Shown here: piece by piece, positions 1 through 20,700 of the stretch | Layout: every line of letters starts with the position of its first letter | Position numbering within the stretch: the first letter of the stretch is position 1 | From: Ciona intestinalis | Taxonomy: Eukaryota; Chordata; Ascidiacea; Phlebobranchia; Cionidae | Assembly: GCF_000224145.3 (NCBI RefSeq) | Contig: NC_020172.2 | Span: 3,145,557-3,209,556, forward strand | Direction: 5' to 3' | Length of the DNA stretch: 64,000 bases | Program-made: the position numbers and the translations under genes | Notes under the pieces: generated by a model | What the model saw: only the letters and a program-made list of their open reading frames with translations | The model's database searches: none | What the model was told of the DNA's origin: nothing

Positions 1-108
1 AATATTTTTTAACAAAATATTTTTTTTTAGCAAAATCCTTAACAAATATTTTAACAAAGTATTTTTCTGTTACATAATATTTTTTTAACAAAATCGTTTG
101 TCCCGCAG

Positions 109-3100
109 ATCTTTTTCTACAGCAACAAGATTTTCAGCAAAGCAGGAATTCCTGCGGGTAAACAACAAGATCTCGCTTCTGTTGGAGTCGGTGTTGTCAA
201 CGTGTTAATGACCGTTATTTCGGTAAGTTCTGCTTTTAAATACAAGTCATACTGAAATACTGTGCTACGTAATCCCTGTAACAAAACAAACCGATTTAAG
301 AGCCGTTATTTTGATAAGTTTTACTCTTCCCGCAGCCTTTTTAAGTCGTCGTAGTAATTTACCTACTGTAAGCGATACGACGAATCGAACGAAGGTTAAA
401 TGCCGTTGTTTTCGTGATCGTTTTAAAGTCGTCGCATTAAAATTATTTTACTTTGCAAGTCTTACAAAACTAACAAATTTAATTTTATTTTAATAAAATT
501 TATTAGATCTATAATATGGCCTTTTTAAGTCATTGTATTAAAACACTTCTGCTGTATAAGCATTAAAACCAAATAAACTAATTATAATTCCCGTCATTTC
601 AGTGATATCTAATCATATCTTTGTGCCGCTGTATAAATAATGACACCGCCATAGCCCTATAAACAAACATACCCGTTTTTGCTTCTTGCACCAAATGTAT
701 TTGAAGATCTTTTATATTCATTGTCTGGTAGGGCGTTTCACATTTACGTCTATTTACATAGCTACAATACAATAGTATACGGGAACTAATAGTAGTCGCT
801 AAATGTAGAATAGGTTAGAACCTTGAAATAAGCACTGATCCAAGAAATTGTATAGGATCGGCTATATGCGTTAATTCACGTCCAATCTGCAAACTATCGT
901 TTTCTAAGTCATAAAGGGCAAACATTTTTTAAATGTTTTTTCTCCTGATATTTTTATGGGTGAGGTGCTAGAGCGTGACACGCCATAGGACATAGCATTT
1001 CTTCTGCTTTGTTAAAGTTACAACATTTTTAAGGCCTTTAAATTATATAACATACTATATACGACTGACGATGCCATTTAAACGAAATATATATCTTTTA
1101 TATAACAATTGTTTGGACTTGAATTTTTTTGTTACTTTTTCGTAGCACAAAATCCAGGTATGTTAGCACGTAAAATAGTAAGAATAGACATTTTGCGTAC
1201 GTTTCGGATCTTTAGCACCACGTAGCGTCCACTGACATTGATTTTATCCATCCACAGGTTGGCGTTATAGAGTGGGCTGGTCGCAAAGCACTCATCGTGT
1301 GGGGATTTGGTATGATGATATTCTGGTGCGCCGCCATGACTGTTGTACTTAGTCTGCTAAGTTTGGTAAGATACTACGGTATAGTTTAAATATATTGTAT
1401 ATAGTAGGGTGGGGAAGGCGGGACACCTTTAGCACTTATCCGAATATCCTGAACCTGTTTTAAACAATTAACAATGGTCTGTAGGAGTCATGAGGATATG
1501 GTTTTACAATTCTTTGAATGTTCTTTGTTTACTAACAAATGTGACGAGGAATTGGAATAAAAGGGTTTCCCATCTCTCCCCACCCCACTAAATAAAATTT
1601 TCTGTTATTTAATCGATTAAAATTTTTAAGGACCTACATTTTGCCAACTCTTTTCAAGTTGCCTTTATTACTTTATTAAGACAATACATCTGTTATTTTA
1701 TTCTGGTAAAAAATTTAAAAATTTGATAATAAAAATTTAAAACTATTATTAACCAGGGAAAATGCAGTAAGCCATATTTTATTCTATTTTGTATTTAGAC
1801 CAGGGTTGACAGAATACCCCTTTGAAAAGCATCAATTTATCTTTTCCTATATTAAAACAGCCACAAAAAATGTTGAAACTTTTTTTTTATTTACAAGTGT
1901 AAAATTGATTATTTAAAATTATTTTTTTACAGAATTTAACTTGGATTTCTTACTTGAGCATCGCTTGCATGATCGGATATATCGTTGGATTTGCTATTGG
2001 ACCAGGTATATTAATACTCTTTGTTAATTTGTGCTTAACCTACACGTACCACTGTACCAGAACAATCTATTGCTATTATAGTACTATCGGGTAAGATGGA
2101 ACATCTTTAGCACATAATATCCAAATATCCTGATCACGTTTTAAACAATTAACAATGGTCTACTGGAGTCGTGAGGATACGGTTTTGTAATTCTTTGAAA
2201 AATATTTGTTTACTACCAAGTGAGACAAGATAGTAGAACAAAAAGTGTCTCATCTTCCCCCACCCCACTATATACACATTAAATAAAAAACACATTTTTT
2301 TACGAAAATATGTTTCCTTAAAATAAAAACCAAAGCACTTTAATAAAGAACAAAAAAATGCGGAAAATTGATTATTTAAAACTTACTTCTTTTTTTTCAG
2401 GGCCGATCCCATGGTTGATTACCGCTGAGCTGTTCCGTCAATCTGCACGCCCTCCCGCTTTTATGGTGTCTTGTCTTCTTAACTGGACTTGTAACTTTAT
2501 TATTGGAATTAGTTTTCCAGCCATTGCTGTAAGTCTATTATAATTAAATGGTGAATGAATTTTACTTATTTATCCTCGCGTGGCAGGGCAATGGCAGTCG
2601 TTAAAACACGTTTTTTTTGTTTCACACACCACGTGCCCGCTTATGAGTTTCCACGTATGTAACTTTGTGGGTAATTTTTTTCTGGATTTTTTAGACAACC
2701 CATGAGTGACCACTGGGTTGGAGCAATGACCATTAAAATCTCTGGCCCATTCTATTTTCTCGTCCCATTTGGTAATAAATAACGAACATTCAAAATTTCA
2801 AATAATTATAGAACCGTGTATATCCTCACGGCTCCTGTACCGTTGTGAATTCTTTAAAACGCGATCAGAATATTTAAACACTTTGTGATAAAGGTGTCCC
2901 GTTTCCCCCACCATACTATATATTGCCACTTAATAAATTCTCTAACACGTCCATACTTTTACAGGACGCTACCGGGGCTTACGTGTTCATTCTATTCATG
3001 TTCGTGTGCATTGGTATCACGGTGTTCCTTGCTATTATCATGCCAGAAACGAAAGGAAAAACCTTTCAAGAAATTAGCAACTTATTTGCAAAGAGGTACG

Positions 3101-3758
3101 TTAAAACAGCAATGTTTATTTTGATACAAAGTGCTCTAACTAGCATAACAAGTACTGTTGTATTTCTGAATCTAAAATTTTAAATATTTGAGTGATTTTT
3201 ATATAAAAAAGGCGATAATTACCATGTAGTTTATATGAGTAAAAACNATGTCCAACGAAACCGANNNNNNNNNNNNNNNNNNNNNNNNNNNNNNNNNNNN
3301 NNNNNNNNNNNNNNNNNNNNNNNNNNNNNNNNNNNNNNNNNNNNNNNNNNNNNNNNNNNNNNNNNNNNNNNNNNNNNNNNNNNNNNNNNCCACAGTAGCT
3401 TACCAATAACGCATACAAAACGTTTTTTATTATTTGTTTATAGTATATGGTATTCGTTTACAAAAATCACATAAAAAGAATAGTTTTAACTGTATAAATT
3501 ATACTTTATGGTTTCAACTAAAAAATCAGTAAATTACTTTTCCAATAACGGAAAGAACTTTTGTTTGTTTAATTGTTTTTACAGTAATACTTTACACAAA
3601 CCTGAAAAAATAACATTTTTATATAAAAAATGCTTATATAAAATTTCTCTTGTGTCTACAGAAATGGCGTACCCCCGAACGCGGGTGTTACAGTACACGA
3701 TGGTGAAGCTTCAATTAAAATTCCCCTGAAGTCGATGGACAACGCCGAGCACGTTTAG
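109..3758 (+). CDS. Facilitative glucose transporter, class I SLC2A/GLUT-like (3' six exons, 5' partial)
   Basis: Plasma-membrane hexose uniporter of the major facilitator superfamily. Exons: 109-222, 1258-1365, 1933-2005, 2401-2528, 2965-3095, 3662-3758 (651 nt, 216 aa plus stop), all with GT/AG borders and continuous phase. The visible part covers roughly transmembrane helices 7-12. Family motifs in order are EWAGRK (the loop 8-9 E-R-x-G-R-R position), GPIPW followed by AELFRQ (TM10, cytochalasin/glucose-site region), NWTCNFI, and PETKGKTFQEI after TM12. The last motif is typical of GLUT1-4 rather than class II or III. The tail ends NAEHV. Helices 1-6 and the start codon lie before the window. 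Three introns contain MITE copies and one contains a SINE. A 125-N assembly gap lies in the last intron. Assignment to the family is firm; which GLUT paralogue cannot be decided. Confidence 0.93.
1400..1590 (+). mobile_element. MITE, full length
   Basis: First of about 20 copies of one non-autonomous DNA element of ~190 bp. Termini are inverted: it starts TATAGTAGGGTGGGG-AAGATGGGACACC and ends GGTGTCCC-TCTTCCCCCACC-CTACTATA. The core contains CCTGATCGTGTTTTAAACAA and GGAGTCGTGAGGATACGG. It fits the Ciona MITE described as Cimi-1 (named from memory). This copy is in a GLUT intron. Confidence 0.9.
2077..2274 (+). mobile_element. MITE, full length
   Basis: Both ends and the core are present; in the next GLUT intron. 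Confidence 0.9.
2551..2740 (-). mobile_element. SINE, 3' half, inverted
   Basis: tRNA-derived SINE family with an A-box-like and B-box-like head (GTAATGGGTTCAAGGC), middle ACCCAGTGGTCACTAATGGG, and tail GCCACGCGAGGATAAA-GCAAGTTACATTCATT. It probably corresponds to the Ciona composite SINE Cics-1 (named from memory). Only tail and middle are present here. Confidence 0.8.
2746..2922 (-). mobile_element. MITE, inverted, one end lost
   Basis: Starts inside the element and abuts an inverted SINE fragment; ends CCCCCACCATACTATA. Confidence 0.8.
3265..3389. other. Assembly gap (125 N)
   Basis: Run of N inside the last GLUT intron, with a single N just before it at 3247. Translations across it are meaningless. 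Confidence 0.99.
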
Positions 3759-4716
3759 GCGCCAAAAACACCCACATACTTACGTCTATCACCATTCAAA
3801 TTCTACACCAAGAGCCTGTATATGGCTTACGCAGCTGTATTTAGTGTTGCCATACATTTAAGAAGTTTTTACTGAAATAACACTCTTTTTGGAGTATTTT
3901 TTTGTATTAAAACTAAATAGGAATTCGCAGGTGCACACATCCATAACGCTAGGTTTTCTCTAGGTGTAATTTTAATTTTAAAAACCTAATAACAAATAGG
4001 TGCACATAGTTATACACAGGTTTTACTCGTTATTGTTATTTAGTTAATGTTTTTACAGTGGAAAATTTTGCAGTTGTAATATGCTAACGCTTAGTATATT
4101 GCATTTCATCAACTCGTTACACCACTTACTAAATATATTTCTAATATCTTGTTTTCCAAGCACAATTTAGACATTTTAACCGGCCGATATACATTGTACG
4201 CAAATGCACCGTTTACACAGTCCACTTTTACAATTACACATATTTGTAAAGTAAGTTGAAACACTATGAATTTGCCAATCACAATGTGAATCCCTCTGTC
4301 CGATTTAACAACCACTGAAACGTATTTTTGTGCTATAAGGTTTTAAATTATCAACTGTTTTTTTGTTTTGCCCCGAGTTTTTACGCCAATGAACAAGATT
4401 TTTTGTAGTTTTAAAAAAAATCCGGTGCATTTTCCAAGTTTTTAAAAATTTGCATTTTTAAACATGACCGCCCAAGTTTATTTGAAAAACTAATCTAACC
4501 AAAAAATTAGGTGCATTTACTTTTTATGAGACTGTTCTTGACATCTATCGTACTAGAATGCTGGCGGTAAAGTACGTGCAATGCTTAGCACCTTTAACGT
4601 ATTTATTATGGTTAATTGTAAACCATTGGAGTTGCCGAATTGTATATACAGTTCGTATATAATTTTACTTTGCTTGCATTTGCGTAGTGTACGTGCTCTA
4701 TATATGCTAACCAGCT

Positions 4717-4722
4717 AATAAA
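4717..4722 (+). promoter_or_regulatory. Probable poly(A) signal of the GLUT gene
   Basis: AATAAA about 960 nt after the stop codon, in an AT-rich 3' region with no other gene. It implies a 3'UTR of about 1 kb. The position is plausible but not proven. Confidence 0.5.
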
Positions 4723-4773
4723 TCTGTTTGGTAACTGTTACTTAATTTTAATTGTATTTACTCCGCTAGCGAT

Positions 4774-4957
4774 GTAGTGGAGTGGGGAAAGATGGATATC
4801 GTTAGGTCATAATATCCCATAGTTCATAATCGTGTTTTATCAATTAACAACGCTCTTTTAGGTCTTAAGAATACGGCTATACATTTCTGTACAATATTTT
4901 GTGTTTACTACCCAATGGACGGAAGAGAGACAGTAGGCCATCTTACCGAAACCTGCT
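4774..4957 (+). mobile_element. MITE, diverged
   Basis: Both termini recognisable but degraded; between the GLUT and Gsr genes. Confidence 0.7.
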
Positions 4958-5195
4958 AATTGTATATTTGTACCGTGCTGTTTTACAAACTGATGCGCAT
5001 AAAACAAAATAGGCTACTGCATAGTCTGTGTAACAGCAAAAGCTAAAGCACCAAGGAAGCGCGCGCCTTCGTGGCCTAAATAAGTCCACTTTACCTTAAC
5101 ATACTCTGCAATTTTTATGGCCTCTCCCAAAATAAAATATCAAATAAATTTGTCCGCAAGACGGCACTAAAGAAAAAACGCGCGCAATCGTGACC

Positions 5196-5203
5196 TATAT
5201 AAG
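5196..5203 (+). promoter_or_regulatory. TATA-like element of the glutathione reductase gene
   Basis: TATATAAG about 35-40 nt upstream of the first in-frame ATG (5236). Transcription starting ~30 nt downstream would give a very short 5' leader. Confidence 0.45.
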
Positions 5204-5235
5204 TTCTGCATCGCTTGTTTTCAATTCATTTGCGA

Positions 5236-12660
<7,425 letters not shown>

Positions 12661-13076
12661 ATCTGCTAGCAAGACTTTGTTTTCTTTTAAAGAGATGTGT
12701 GAAAATTTTTGTACATGATCTTGAAAAGTGGTATTCATTGTAATATAAATTGTTTAATTTTTTTTTTAATTTTGACCTAATGTTGTTTTTTTTTTAGGGG
12801 TAAGGTCCCCCAGCAGGGCACACCATGGGTTGTAGTATTTCGTTACTCATTGGTGTATTAATAATTATTAATTTACTGTTAACTGATCATATTATATTTT
12901 TTCACTTAAAAAGTCACTCAAAATATTAGACTAATAGTTGTGTAAACTGAACTATTGATTTTGTATACGTTAAACAAAAGTTCCACTCCTATATATTGCA
13001 GAGTGGGTACCATGTAGTCTTACATATGTGTAGATCTGCCAGTATACCGTATTAATATGCAACCTTGCACTTTACA

Positions 13077-13264
13077 TAGTAATGTGGGGTAAGATGGGAC
13101 ACCTTTAGCATATAATATCTGAATATTCTGATCGTGTTTTAAATAAACAGCGGTCTATGGGGGCCATCAAGATTTTAAAATTTTTTGAATGTTCTTTGTT
13201 TACTATTAAATGAGACGAGAAGATAGAATAAAAAAGTGTCTCCTCTTCTCCCACCCTACTATAT
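13077..13264 (+). mobile_element. MITE in the Gsr 3' region
   Basis: Left end ATGTGGGGTAAGATGGGACA; right end CTCCCACCCTACTATA. Confidence 0.85.
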
Positions 13265-13609
13265 AGTAGTTCCTAACTAATGTTTGCAAAGTTGTAATTT
13301 ACCTGCCAGTTGCACTGCAGGTTACCTCTTTATATTGTGATGGTACCAAATTTTTAACAGGGTAGATTTGTAATGAAAAAAAGCAACCGAACCCATTTTT
13401 TTTAAATTTAAAAATCACCTAAAACCGTCCGAAATAAAAATACTTACTTAAAAACAAGTTTTTAACTGTTTGATTATTAGAATTGTAATTGCTATTGTAA
13501 AAGTACAAAACAATTTTTGTTTTTTTTACTGATACAATTTTTTTTTTTACTGACCAAACATATTTTCTTATGCACTGATATGGGCTTGTCATTTATTCAG
13601 GAAGAACTA

Positions 13610-13615
13610 AATAAA
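13610..13615 (+). promoter_or_regulatory. Candidate poly(A) signal of Gsr
   Basis: AATAAA about 950 nt after the stop; I saw no nearer canonical hexamer. A MITE (13077-13264) would lie inside this 3'UTR. Confidence 0.35.
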
Positions 13616-14448
13616 ATCTTTACTAAATGCTGCTGGTCTAAACAAAAACATGTTAAAATCTGTATGCAAAGTTCCCATTTTTCGGTGTGAAGATACTACA
13701 TGTTCATTGTTTCGAATATATGTTTTTCAATACAATTATTGAATGACAGTTTGTAGCCTACCCTAGATTTATATCGTTGTATTAACTATAAATGCGTAGT
13801 TTAATTCTTTTTGATTATCTATATTATTAAGTTCACAACCATAAACTAATAGGTTTAATTTTTGTAGTTTGATCACCTAATTTAGTCCAACCGATTTTTT
13901 GATTAGATAAGTTTGTATCTGGTATAAGTTACCAAACTTATAGAAAATATACAAGTCCCAGAACACGCGGTGCCAAAGTTACAAACCAAAACAAATATGA
14001 TATTCGGTGTAATCGTTAGCATCCGGGGCGAGTACAAGTTATACTGCGTATTAAAACCATTATGGACGTTAAATTAATCCCCGAATGTCTTACAATTGGA
14101 ATTATGATTGTACATTTTCCAACTATCCCAGTGCCGCTGAATAGAATAATAATGTCTGCACCACTATGGACGTAATTCAATTAGTGTTCATTAATACTTG
14201 CGCGTTATCATATAAAGGCGAGCGATTTATTGAAATTCAGAAGCAAGTTAGTGAACGTCAGGTGTTTTATTTCTGTCAAAAGTTAAAAAAAAAGAACAGT
14301 GTATTTCAGATTAAAAAAGTTTCATATACTAGTATAATAGCTTTTATTTGGCTATTCGGTTACGGTAGCGAAGATTTAGAGAAATTTAAACTAAAAGGCA
14401 GGCTATAGCGACAAAACAACAGTTATTAAAATACGATAAATTCAAAAC
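13616..14448. other. Intergenic, no gene seen
   Basis: AT-rich spacer between Gsr and the first EGF gene. A short open frame at 14166-14408 has no recognisable features and no splice context. A MITE begins at 14449. Confidence 0.5.
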
Positions 14449-14638
14449 ATAGGGTGGGGAAAGATGGGACACCTTTTCATTCTATTTTCACGTCCCATTT
14501 TAGAGTAAACAAAGAATATTCACAGAATTATAAAACTGTATCCTCACGACTCCCATAGACCGTTAATTGTTAAAACACGATCAGGATAATTCATTATTAG
14601 GTGCTAAAAGTGCCCCTTCTTCTCCCACCCTACTATAT
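14449..14638 (-). mobile_element. MITE, inverted, upstream of EGF gene 1
   Basis: Both ends present; ends 68 bp before the ATG at 14706, so it may lie in the promoter or 5'UTR. Confidence 0.85.
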
Positions 14639-14705
14639 TTACTTTTAATTGGTAGAAAATAAGCGTTCGTCGTCGATTTACACTGAAGATTTCGTGTTAA
14701 CCAGG

Positions 14706-17700
14706 ATGTTGAAGTATTCTGTCATCTTTATAATCATGCTTGTTCTTATCGGCGGCACTGCTGCTGCTCAAACTGACCGTACGTAATTAAACTTATTGGT
14801 ATTTATCGTTCGCTGTTTCTGTGTACCGTGGCAAAGTGGATAGAGCGCCCGTTTCTAACTAAGACGTAATGGGTTTAATGCTCGTCGCTGCTACCATATT
14901 GGGGGTGTATATGTGTCCTTGGGCAAGGCACTTAACCGTATAACCGAACACCCTTGTTATAAAAACGTTTTCCGGTCACGCGAGGATAAGGCAAGTTACA
15001 TTCATACATTCGTATCAATTTACATATATAGCTATGCATGGTGTGTAGTTTAACATGTTTGTGGTGCTCCACTATTTTCCGATAGTATAGTAGGTTGGGG
15101 GAAGATGGGCCACTTTATCACATAATATTTAAACATCTTGATCCTGTTTTTAACAATTAACAAAGATCTATGGAATCCGTAAAGTTATGGTTTTATAATT
15201 CTTTGAATGTTCTATGTTTACTACCAAATGTAACCAGTAAGTAGAATGAAAAGGTGCCCATCTTCCCCACCCTATTATATTTGATAACGGGTTATATCTT
15301 TTTCAGCTGATGATGCTTCCTTTCTAATTTCCTTCCCAACTGGTGTTAACATCACCGCGATTTTGGAGGGATTTGGTTTAACATTAACTGGTAAGATCAT
15401 GCTCCATTTAAAAAAAGGGTCAAAAGTGCGTAATAAGTATGCCTACCCCATCGTCCAAGGCTAGACTTTAGCTCGGAAACAATAAAAGTACAATTGTTAC
15501 GTTGTTCATTAAGTTATTAATTCAAACGCGCACTTATTTTTTTCATTGCTCAAAGTCACAGCATTGCGTATAGGAATCTACCTTCATTTTCTAGGTTACT
15601 GGTTTATTTTTCGAAACAGATAATGACGAGTGTGATCGCTTGACTCCAGTTTGTCACGAGTTCGCGAATTGCATTAATACGCTTGGATCGTACGAATGCT
15701 CCTGCAAAGGCGGTTTTCGCCCGGAAAATGCAGCGTTGGACAAAAACGAACTGGTTTGTGTAGGTGAGTGGCGTCTCATCGTCGTAATTTTGGATAGGTA
15801 ACTTGTTTCAACCAACCAACCTTATGCTGTGCCATTTATACGTAAAACATGTTCGCTTTTGGCTAATCAAGTCCAGAGCCATAGAAATACCATAGTGTTT
15901 ATACGACCATAGTGTTTATACGACTCTGATCAAGTCTAAAGACAAACGTTCTTTGTTTGCAAAGTATATTTGGTGTATAAGCCAACGTTAAATATACAAC
16001 TTAACAGACGGACCGTACTGGTATAGTGTTTGGTGTGTAAACCTTAATTTTGCGCAAACGTTTGGACAAATCATGTCTTTAATTTTTTCCAACGCCCTGT
16101 ATATCATTGAAAAAGATAAAACTTGCGCTACGCCACCTGCCGGTAGCGAATTCAGATCTGATGAACGAATTTTGTTCTGTCATGTTTTACAATTTGAGTT
16201 TCAAAGCTTTGTTATACATGTGACGCGAGCGTTTCTGCTGGTTTAAACCTTGTAGGATGTTTTTAAGTTAGTTATTGAGTAGATTTAGAAGGAAAGAGGT
16301 GGCAGCAAGTTCAGTTGTAATAAATGTAAAAGAGCAGGGCTATTTTAGCTATATATGCAGGTTTATTAGAGTGCCTTTCGTTTTTAGTGTCTCAATGAAT
16401 TTTGTTTAGCAAAGATTTTAACCTTAATGGAGAGAAACATATTCAAAATTCAAAACATTTATCTTACTAAATATTCTGTTTTTAACCATTTCTGTTTCAT
16501 CTAGAAATTAGAAATGTCGACCAAGGTAGTTTCTCAAGACGTGCCTAAAACAAAGAGCATGACTACAGTAGCTCCAACCACTGAAAAGGTGGTTGTCCAC
16601 CCTCTTGTCCTGCTCAGTGTTGTTGACCACTTTAACAGAATGGGAAAAGTTGGAAGTCAAAGTCGTGTAGTGGGGGTTCTGCTCGGCCAATGGAAAACCA
16701 TTGACGGAAAAAGGCTGCTGGATATCTCCAACAGCTTTGCACTGCCTTTTGATGAAGATACAAGGGACAGAAGTGTCTGGTTTTTGGATCACGATTACCT
16801 AGAAAGCATGGCTGCTATGTTTAAAAAGGTTAACGCAAGAGAGAGACTGGTTGGTTGGTATCATACCGGCCCGAAGCTCTGCGCTAATGATATCGCTATT
16901 AATGATTTGATTCGAAGATATAATCCTAATGCAGTTCTTGTGATTATTGATGCGAAACCAAAAGAACTTGGGCTGCCCACTGAAGCTTATATATCTGTTG
17001 AACAAGTGCATGATGATGGGACTCCTACTACCAAGACTTTTAAGCACATTCCGAGTGAAATTGACGCAGAAGAGGCGGAAGAAGTTGGAGTAGAGCATCT
17101 TCTGAGAGACATCCACAATGTCACGGCCGGAACTTTGTCTCAGCAGATCACAAACCAGCTACAAGGTGTGAAAGGTCTTGGAGCAAAATTGGTTGAGATC
17201 AAGAATTACTTGGACCAAGTTCACAGCGGAAAATTGCCTATTAACCATAGTATCATGTACTTATTGCAGGATATATTTAACCTGCTTCCTGATGTAAATC
17301 TCGCTGAGTTCAGCAAGTCTTTCTACCTGAAGACCAACGACCAGATGTTAGTTGTTTATCTTTCCTGTCTGATCCGTTCTGTCATCGCGCTGCATAATTT
17401 GATCAACAACAAAGTTTCTACGGCAACAGCAGAGCGCGGAGACAGCAAAACGAAAAAAGAAAAAACGTCGGATTCCGCTGAGAATAAAAAGAATAAAAAA
17501 GTTGCGGCAAAAGAACAAGAAAAGAAAATCTGAACTGATTAGGAAAATATAATTTTTGTATTTGAACAATAAAGGCAAATAGCCTGACAAGATTTTCAAA
17601 TTATAAAGTTCTCTGTGGTTACTTTTTGTTGTTGTTTTTTTGGCATGATAATAAAACAATTTTCAATGTATCATATCACTATGTTTACACTTACACAGTG

Positions 17701-20700
17701 CTAAAAAATACAATACTTTAGCAGTGGATCTGTGCTTTTGATCTTTTTCGGATCAAAAGCACAGATCCACTATACAATTGTTGCTATGTTCCTGGATACA
17801 ATGCAAGCACCTATATACTGTTACATTGTATATTGCTGAAACTGTAGTAAATGGACTTAATCTCAAATTTTGAGTTTTCTTTCGTTTCTCGGTTGCTAGC
17901 TGTCAATATGATGTTTATCGTATAGAATAAATTCAAAATTCTCTATAAAGTTGCGTTTTTTATGTAATACATTTTATTAAACACAAGAACAGTTAGACAT
18001 GTAGTAAAAATTTCGACCACTTGCTTAATTTTTGTGTTTGGCATTTTTATTTTTATATGCAAGCTGTGATCCTACATAGTAACAAGCCATTTGACTAGAT
18101 TTAGGCTAGAGTTTGCCTATTTCCCCAAAATGAAGGATACTACAACCTATTAGTGATCACTAGGTTGGATCAATTGTCTTTTAGTGTGATCAACTGCCTT
18201 TTAACCACAGAATAACGTACACACACTCGTAAGCTGGAACAAGGTGTATGAAAATTCGTGTTATGCGACTTGCGAGGATAAAGCAAGTTACATTCATTTA
18301 TTAGTGTAGAGCTTTGAACCTAGTATACTGCAGTTACGAAAGCTTTTATGTAATAGTGTATCTATATTTAAAAACATATCTCAATAGAAAAAGAGCATGG
18401 TAAAAGCTGGGGCATAGTTTTAGCTCTCAGGAATAAGACAAAGAAGTCCAATAAATTTTTGATTTCATACAGATGTTGATGAGTGTGTTGAAAACCTTCA
18501 CTTCTGTGACATCACCACATCATATTGTCACAACACAAATGGCTCATTCAATTGTCAATGTTTACCTGGTTATGAGTCATCGGACTTAAGTGACAGTTGT
18601 AATGGTAAGAAAATCGTATTATGGAAAAAAACTATAGAAAATTGTAATAGTAAAAAAAAACTATAGAAAATTGTAATATCCTAAAAGCTATAGACTATTT
18701 GTAAATTGTAATCAAATGTAACTTCATTCTATTATAGAATTTTTTTTTGTGCAGACATCAATGAATGTAACACCACAAATCCTTGTATTTCTCTTGGTGC
18801 ATTTGGGAGATGTGATAATTCTATTGGTAGTTTCACATGCAGTTGCCAAACTGGGTATGTCCTTAGTGGTGGTGTCTGTCAAGGTATGTATCATGAACTA
18901 TTAGATATGCTTTAAAGGGAAATGGGTATTATACTGCTTTGTTGGAATTGCCCTTTTTCTTTGTTTCAATAGTTTGATCTTTAATATCATAAAGAGATAA
19001 ATTAAACTTGAAATACCGTATATATAGCAATTAGGTTTTTTTTTTATTCTATAATTTGACTAAAAGTAAAGTGTTATGTGTTTCTGTGCAGTTTTGCAAA
19101 TTGAACATGCTATAGTTTTAATAATAGTTATGTATTTACCATGTTCTTGAAAATTTACAGAAGTGTTTGAGTGCGTGGCATTCAAAACTGTAAAAAATAT
19201 TGTGGAAAGCTTCATTCAACCAAGTTGCTGATAATGGAAGTGCGGAACCTCATGAATATGAAGTAAGTTTAATTGGTTGATTGTGTATTTGCTTTTTTGT
19301 TTATAAATATCCCAAAAATAATTGTTTTTTGTATTTTTAACTATTCAATATGAATATAACTACAGAGTACAGTTGTCCATGTAATACATCAAAAGTTTCC
19401 TGGCATGCCACACTGTAGTGCTTTTTTAAAGTATAGAGTACCAAAGAGTACTGGTAGTACTTTACATTGCCAACTCTGGTTTACATCCCAGGTTTCCTGA
19501 TTTACTTTTCAGTCAGTCAAGTTGTTTCCCTTTATTGTACAATTCCCTATTTATACTATAGGAATTATACAACCCATACAGTATATCACAGTANTGATAT
19601 TTCTTCAAATAACATAAGATATAAAAATATGATACATTTCAGGATGTTCTGAACAATCTCATCACAACCGGAGTCCCTACATTTAAGATTGTACCAGAAG
19701 ATAGTTCTGTAAAGCAATTGTTTGGTGGAATTAATGATACTTTCTTTGACATATTAAGAAGTTACTTACCTTGTGATTTTGCTTCTACGTGTCATGTTGG
19801 AATTCCAAAACACGATTGTATTTGTTTGGATGGATATTTTGGGGATGGTTTAAGTTGTTTTGGTTAGTAGTGTCGAAAATAGAACACACTGTTGTTTAGG
19901 GCGGTTTATCTCTGTCCGGCGCCATAGCACAGTTGGTAAGAGCGCCTGCCTCTAGCCCAGATGTAATGGGTTCAAGGCTCGTCACTGCTACCGTTGTGGA
20001 CTTATGTGTCCTTTTTGTTCTAACCCAGTGGTCACTAATGGGTTGTTCAAATTATCAGCCACACAAGAAAAAAAAAAACAAATAATCACCCACAAAGTAA
20101 CAGACTTAGTAACCTTTAAAAAATACTAATGTTAATGCATATGTTTTTACTTTGGATAATCCTAAATTTTTTCTTGTCCTTTAAAACCTGCTTAACTTTT
20201 GGTTGGCGATTAATCTGTTAAATTGTATTGTGTTCTACTAAAAGGAAATCTACTAGATTTATTATATTTCTGCCAGCTTTATTATACACCAAAAATGTGT
20301 TTCTGCAATCTTGAAGTAATTTTTACTGTGTTAAAACACACGTGTCTAGATATTGATGAATGTGCAACTGGGGTCCACAACTGTGACATGTATGCAGCTA
20401 ATTGTTACAACACAATTGGTTCATTCTCATGTTCATGCAAGAGTGGTTTCATTGGCAATGGGTTGGTTGGTCAATGCAGAGGTATGTTTTTATTATGTGT
20501 GGTAAAGTTCTTGTCAAGGTCGTCACGGACCTGGTATATAGGCTAGATTTGACCCATTACCTCAAAACCCAGAAAGCCCATTATATTCTTTCATGCAACC
20601 GGTGCCGCGACACCTAATCGCAGCAACCGGTGCCGCGACACCTAATCGCAACACATGCACAGATATTAACTGTTATTTAAGTGTGAAAATTTGTGTACAT

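Noticed and set aside
3140-3474. Open frames across the N gap
   Set aside because: They consist mainly of unknown residues.
19917-19995. tRNA gene candidate (A- and B-box-like sequences)
   Set aside because: Same head occurs in many SINE copies, is followed by the SINE body, and does not form a proper acceptor stem.
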